Source of the DNA: a virus
IMG/VR virus record: IMGVR_UViG_3300034954_000540
Span: 1-32,204 of that record
Reading direction: 5' to 3' (one strand)
DNA: 32,204 bases
In this document: positions 31,201 to 32,204 of the stretch, piece by piece
How positions within the stretch are numbered: the first letter of the stretch is position 1
Layout of the letters: each line of letters starts with the position of its first letter
Notes under the pieces: model-generated
Seen by the model: the letters and a program-made list of their open reading frames with translations, nothing else
Told to the model about the DNA's origin: nothing
Database searches by the model: none
Translations under genes and position numbers: made by a program

Positions 31201-32204
31201 TTATAGAGATCCAATCACTAGCATCAACTTGGAGCGTCCTGCTGGCGTAAGTGGTGAGTGGACTACCTTCGTCGAAGGTGATATGTTCAGAGGTCTTACT
31301 TCTGGTGCTAAGGGTGAAGTTGTTAGAGTTGACTTTGAGGCATCTCCTCCGATCCTGTACTACTTGAAGAAGACAGAGATCGATTTCAACCTTGACCCTC
31401 AGAATATTGATCCTGATGATGGCGAACCTACTGCTATCAATGAAACTGTTCAGCGTTATATTATCGACGCTAACCAGAATGAAGTTGATGATGCTCTGAC
31501 TGAAACTACTGTCGGTGCTGCAAGAGTTGGTGATGTTGTTGATACTCTGATCATTAACAAAGGTTCTACCTTCTTCGGTATGATCTTTGAACGTCTGATC
31601 TCCTTGACTAACGCTAACGTTATCCTGGATGACGTTTCCAAGACTACTATCACACCGACTGAGATTCTTGATTCTGCTGATCGTATCAACGCTGACTTCC
31701 TCGACTTTGAAGAAGTACGTTCTACTGAGATCGAGTATGAAGGTCTGACAGGTGGCACACTTGCTGCTAATGATACTCTGCGTTCTATTCAGGTAACATA
31801 TGGCAACCCAGTAACTGATTCCATTAACAGATGGAAAGATGCTGGTCGTATGATCGAGTTCAACCGTCAAGAGATCATTGATTTCGCTAACGCTGAGATC
31901 TCTGTTCACCATCCTGGTTTCTACTATCCTGGCGATAACACTACTGATCAGTGGAGCAGATTCTCTGATGCATATCGTTTGATCACCAAGAACAAGGAAT
32001 ATATTATTGAGAAGTCCTATGTGGACATGGTTGCTCAATATCCTTCCCTGACTATTCCTTCTGGAACCGCATGTAGAAGAGATATTGGCAAGTTTATCGA
32101 AGCACTTTCGATGGACATGTTCCAAGGTGGTACAGTTTACACTCGTAAGTTGCTGCAAAAGTATTTCAGCACTGACGGAACTACCTTCCTCTACATCAAC
32201 GGCG
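19298..32204 (+). CDS. Giant gp7-like baseplate/adhesin protein, partial (right edge)
   Basis: ATG 19298 opens a frame with no stop to the window edge (4302 codons). In order: an N-terminal segment NQLPEFIRYEDEQLVNFLIE; GxGYT-type repeats (about 350-625); SKGTKKATQYLFKILFGEQI (712-731), similar to a T4 gp7 segment as I remember it; GGGGSGA repeats (about 1150-1350); a YHYH domain (about 1442-1568: DGSPIYGPYGY, CKTPEYPDGIYAYF); an EF-hand loop DIDGDGIISPNE (1626-1637); a propeller-like region (about 1865-2235); a LamG-like fold (about 2235-2448); two W-x-Y carbohydrate-binding-module-like repeats (about 2680-2805); more GxGYT repeats (about 3145-3340); and a second gp7-like segment, YVIKSQIPINRWKNQI to HPVGF (about 3567-3593). 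Near the end, INRWKDAGRMIEFNRQEIID and a CRRDIG segment resemble repeats of other cyanophage structural proteins. Following gp6, as gene 7 does in T4, fits a baseplate protein enlarged with host-binding modules. Confidence 0.85.
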   Translation, partial: MFGKTINISDRVANQLPEFIRYEDEQLVNFLIEYYRSQEKTGRPYNVLNNLIKYLDIDEYDQKTLTSSTSLIKDVGVFDDLIEVEQIDGFLDREGSVMIDNEIIYYEETVRGPDAILTPGISLEEFNKKRQALESPWEFFDGTRTTFDLKFLGTPVSPVSAEHLAVTIYGELLIPQTDYTISGSQITFIVPPRARTGNDQVELTQILYYVGFADSVIKELTIPEITTIAGGDSMTMEYQLLPYSPIAEIGLIINRNGILQRPYIDYVLTDNNTRIKYFVNISNGDVFHIRSIEYVSPTVGQGAKAVTRVGSNGEIDRIIVKDGGKGYELNFAPKLSIFSSTGIGEAAAGRTLVNGIKNAQLIRGGQGYTSYNPPVVSITPPSDLTNGSQASAEIIVDDTTGMVSGVEITNSGSGYDFIPSITFINPNGADISDPVIDSEGRLVIGSITVTSTGVGYSNPPAIYIDPAPEDGINAEATCSVSPDGQVVSVTIINRGRGYTSAPRARIIQPVGAQVLDVTVANGNVTNINLLTGGSGYTDAPSVYIVDDRKGPLGEAIGGTGAEAVATIFNGEITDINIINFGSGYSDTEPPKVYIAEPAAAQASCDVGFGEVTGFTILSSGRNYEPSALKGCARGVSDVAAFDDYHNQIFASESQLAQSSHSENAMVHNLDSMIIKQVFDKFRRQYMPTIDIDYSQVNPIKVIKKIKDFYVSKGTKKATQYLFKILFGEQIDVYYPRDEMITPSAASWVVDTILRAELISGNPQDLVDAQLVQIADPVDQNIKDASVLIENVISIIEGTDVIYELAISEETLTGDFKIPYKTVLVEPLSTTEGIITVDSTIGWPEKNGTIIIDDNEVVQYKEKSLNQFIECTRSKNGVVEDWDPGTIIHSDIFVYANRGQNTEVKLRILGIAEAGTTVLEDSGSYYLPGDKLNVAALGSTAEDERLQSWLYNVKKLIKVANIIPGGLNRTATVTCENPHGLLVEDTVTIYGANPAVYNGTFEVTARLDEFTFSYLIPVPTDIEPQGNILLSVDLNRGKSTQNTIDEVISLFTSNIQNSFFNNDYVYVAASGLPNYKVGPFVGSALIPGNQRKLLRFPRRVETVSTRTTVAPNTPIGAWVNGVSAWGYKDQEFVTYGPITAINIKTPGENYDAGSKPALEITGGGGSGAAASVIVNGSLDRVDVTNEGSGYTDQPLISIVGGGGSGATAQAVVTNGRVTRVLVGNPGTGYTSQPTISITGGGGSGALATAQVRGPISGINLTSKGTGYTSTPEIKLNSGEGALAQPIVINGRLVSIAIINSGQGYTTAPTIYINGDGFGAQAVAVIGTLGEDKGKVISVQITNRGVGYTQGNTAVRLEAVGQLATFEADVFQWNKNLEYGLSSKYDIARGYVFTGFNNQYGGEYAHVSDPKELRYVVGDNVILDPETNQFKEEGTETGAAITHSPILGWAFDGSPIYGPYGYIDPTDQSGGIRRMRSSYRLKSNVVYDIDTNPTPARIDGPSLTTYPAGQFVDDYEYAFQQGDLDPYNGRFCKTPEYPDGIYAYFITIDASEAGLPVFPYIIGPQFNSVVDTWNLSQKATQENIPADVSRFRDPYDEVDIDIDRQPNQQSDQLVTEREGDLILFETEDIDGDGIISPNEIATNQVMTEEAALQIYDYFPRVSTESRVDIEVETTTKFENAQIDGFVIENSGVSYQVNDTLFFDNTGTDGFGASAQVESVQGAGIAQYRKEVINDIPYGRITTTQDHELIAQDEVIVSSRVITENTNKRFYMSVVTGIDSISITQSGIGYNEAIPPTYEIITSQGQDVELDIDLDVTTGKVNAVNIINSGFNYDTENPPQIRVSHPQRFKKTYYWSTLYKETAQGGKFTIHDSAVASDRSLYVCGQLTQANGDSSAFVAKFNDLGSVVWDRSLLPSATIKTARWKKMYLDETSEENTLIYLIGETESQSTAANNPDILVAKYESGLDNANNPEGILRWQKEIAGVSGSTRRDYAGDIYLDDEQRVYICGWTDTNSPDPDDIWVMQLNNFGDVIEKRKFASNSEGEQMHQLHYIGNNKVIFCGIDGDNNDLIFGEMEYDGANIELTYVKRLAVSGGSVQRPQFVLDEYNDLFFVCDMWNGTKNYGVAFFKIAMDQIKLTAAAPEWQFAKIMAPTVTFESIKHAGITVDVFGNVNVVTEIKYSDNELTGNIASFKYDGTLVNQTDIWKTAADVGFYCNTHAVDNSGDIIVPTMVQNPDQTVVHRFEDEVNLTADATKQDLAGSITVFNAGQIASDNTQYKFGSRSINFQDTNALVWQDLNLLDDWTVVMWVRMDSTHATNNPRIEMITAVDDAGGDVQFVIDGNSGSGNFGKVGLELNPAGAASSTIWSVGSTYWTAMSDSQWHHIALVKEEPTLGSYVYSCYFDGVQVATAITVNDIVMNDLTVGASQSGPLIGNTFLGHIDDLVVDPKAVYSGASLQVPTAQYRITTTDSNLELIKFDRLHSKRGTYTPSSTARSGENLRLEDIDAGSGGLNVNNLSNPVITVWSVGSSGLQILDYSDVISTLAPGTYTFTQDRYTYETKTSTIPTPLGRKLVIDPVVLPKYYIRDAGYQKIDAVKEFVFNQDIKFKKGSIIQQVNDIGVVQAYGTIVETPVGSIDSPGLGTTYKVGKIYGNFNNDDKFQNELGEENRIDEISFDVSRPQLAWESNKAYVTNDQVWSDGKIYYATNNATSGSTAPTHTIGAVTDGSVIWQYISAAPNIEVNLLDYPWPTPTDADPWAETRSYAVNDTVYFGRNKYTCTVAGTSGTVAPTHTTGTATDNSVTWTYTSTYDPLSQYASFRPFSLADYRVTILNTFPGSDFIIGDVVSLGNSITAGIKEDTDDKIAEVSGLNTVSSIRLTVNLNKDILRTTENRTDLIYCSALSPHNFNTNDILFVEGFTTAEFNGSFFVKEVFSSRDFIYRMRAVATAEPAFQQNAIARVKIASKHPTLLLVRNHSYIFDMSDASNFGYFLSFAQDNQFKLEYSFNVIEREGTPGLSSATETPVVKFTIGGEVTNITYYFDPSRTGETSPVGTNSFIDVIKTPFDGRFQISEVLSDTEFRFPLLTEPEFTNAEIGLDDQDVPNTIYSTTSTKAIGPINSIKLISPGGFYKKLPIIQDISSDRKIEKLRITNAGTEYAPGVYTQISIDGDGEGGLCNITVELDAETGSGAITDVALTDPGKGYTFGTIDIDGIPGILGPTLSGSGGSIEVVIPAEGSGAAVFLTGRQIGKIKTLKNNEFGYGYSHDYTLRPEIAFPINLQLFNTSILSQITITDPGAGYTSAPAVLISGGGGSGAEAEAVVKNNRLSEILIKNPGAGYSSQPTVTLKSEFTYVVNLDLNYLQFNFPHGITTGAEVQFRAEDIGSTVGVLPKPSSVGLTSLSSTTTYYAIAGEINGLETDQLRFALTPVDAESGNFITFLTQGDGRQVLLTEVFGGKATAVVETSRFLEGEEVFQGETFETATAFGLVSENDGWQIQPKILKVTNPDGDFVVGGKVQGVVSRASGVIDNINIAKGVLNIDAITRTAGRFTDDVGKPSEIVQKIQDSYFYQNFSYVIKSQIPINRWKNQILQNNHPVGFNMFGQLELTGGKDISGRKVAADFTKQVNINEYTNVNEITSFGAAQPIYSTFNNSEVLFRKKRLTNSEEILTSIVKKIDNISTQFDGVKKAFPLQVEGEQVIVKDNQLLITLNGVIQAPGASYQVVGNQIVFSEPPRPDSKVVYRNIGFDIMPITRLNLNTIAGIFPSIGDTINGFDSQATAKVVATGATSIDVVDISGGQFALNERVDVGRTGFSALIGSIDKSFTKLFLQNIGGTFNTPLIGDIVIGQTTGARATITSLDLTEQSIQVTDMSNGYFERGEDVTFFNAGYGANIVNVDSVNYKTIFEFGETVTSLDNNTAVIEETNLDLDGNVSDLIVLSKTSGTAEYETGQYQIFLNDIIYSASSNIAARVTNISPYRDPITSINLERPAGVSGEWTTFVEGDMFRGLTSGAKGEVVRVDFEASPPILYYLKKTEIDFNLDPQNIDPDDGEPTAINETVQRYIIDANQNEVDDALTETTVGAARVGDVVDTLIINKGSTFFGMIFERLISLTNANVILDDVSKTTITPTEILDSADRINADFLDFEEVRSTEIEYEGLTGGTLAANDTLRSIQVTYGNPVTDSINRWKDAGRMIEFNRQEIIDFANAEISVHHPGFYYPGDNTTDQWSRFSDAYRLITKNKEYIIEKSYVDMVAQYPSLTIPSGTACRRDIGKFIEALSMDMFQGGTVYTRKLLQKYFSTDGTTFLYING
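20360..21190 (+). repeat. GxGYT beta-repeat array A in the giant gene
   Basis: Repeated units of about 40 residues carry GGQGYTSYNPPVVSI, NSGSGYDFIPSITFI, STGVGYSNPPAIYI, NRGRGYTSAPRARI, TGGSGYTDAPSVYI and NFGSGYSDTEPPKVYI. Each is a strand, a Gly-x-Gly-Tyr turn and a second strand. They lie between the N-terminal segment and the first gp7-like motif and look like a beta-rich stalk or prism. Confidence 0.8.
22700..23350 (+). repeat. GGGGSGA / GxGYT repeat array B in the giant gene
   Basis: Near-identical DNA beginning GGTGGNGGTGGATCTGGTGC occurs at 22778, 22892 and 23009, spaced 114 and 117 bases (38 and 39 residues), with diverging copies up to 23350. Each unit reads GGGGSGA, a strand, then a GxGYTxxP turn. 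A single further copy of the DNA motif appears at 29204, about 6.2 kb away. Confidence 0.85.
28720..29330 (+). repeat. GxGYT repeat array C in the giant gene
   Basis: Units include NAGTEYAPGVYTQI, DPGKGYTFGTIDI, DPGAGYTSAPAVLISGGGG and NPGAGYSSQPTVTL. The unit at 29160-29300 matches array B closely in DNA as well as protein, which suggests recent duplication or gene conversion. It lies just before the part that carries the second gp7-like motif. Confidence 0.75.

Overview
The window is a stretch of a T4-like (contractile-tailed) cyanophage genome, most likely a phage of marine Synechococcus or Prochlorococcus. The reasons are a gp25-gp6 baseplate pair followed by a giant baseplate/fibre protein, T4-type late promoter motifs (NATAAATA), many tiny overlapping genes all on one strand, several 2OG-Fe(II) oxygenases and two peptidoglycan hydrolases. 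I find no convincing gene on the minus strand and no tRNA, insertion sequence or CRISPR array. Names are given from motifs read by eye; no database search was possible.

Positions 1-2807: the end of a small unknown gene, a 46-residue gene, an intrinsic terminator, then an SF2 DEAH-box helicase overlapped by two 2OG-Fe(II) oxygenase genes. Positions 2812-7172: small hypothetical genes in short overlapping cassettes, each cassette preceded by a late promoter, a TATAAT box or an RNA hairpin. A tail-lysozyme-like hydrolase here overlaps a third oxygenase by 89 bases. Positions 7279-9439: more small genes and a fourth oxygenase. After it comes a 250-base non-coding stretch with cyanobacterial DnaA-box-like sequences and a promoter that overlaps an inverted repeat, and then a basic/acidic pair of tiny genes. 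Positions 9537-11256: a short overlapping gene, an NlpC/P60-type hydrolase, an AbrB/MazE-like small protein, a fifth oxygenase and a coiled-coil protein, leading without a gap into the virion block.

Positions 11256-32204 are virion genes: a 1490-residue structural protein with DUF5648-like repeats, a Cys-rich PAAR-like candidate spike-tip protein, two small conserved late proteins, gp25, gp6 (with a Gly/Asp-rich insert), and a giant gene still open at the right edge (more than 4300 residues). The giant protein has two motifs that I recognise from T4 gp7, in the gp7 position just after gp6. They are about 2850 residues apart, and the space between them is filled with adhesin-like modules: GxGYT repeats, a YHYH domain, an EF-hand loop, a propeller-like region, a LamG-like fold and carbohydrate-binding-module-like repeats.

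Taken together, the right two-thirds builds the baseplate and host-contact apparatus with its cell-wall hydrolases. The left third holds the helicase and accessory genes. The oxygenases sit among lysis and virion genes, so they could modify phage or host proteins, but no substrate can be read from the sequence.
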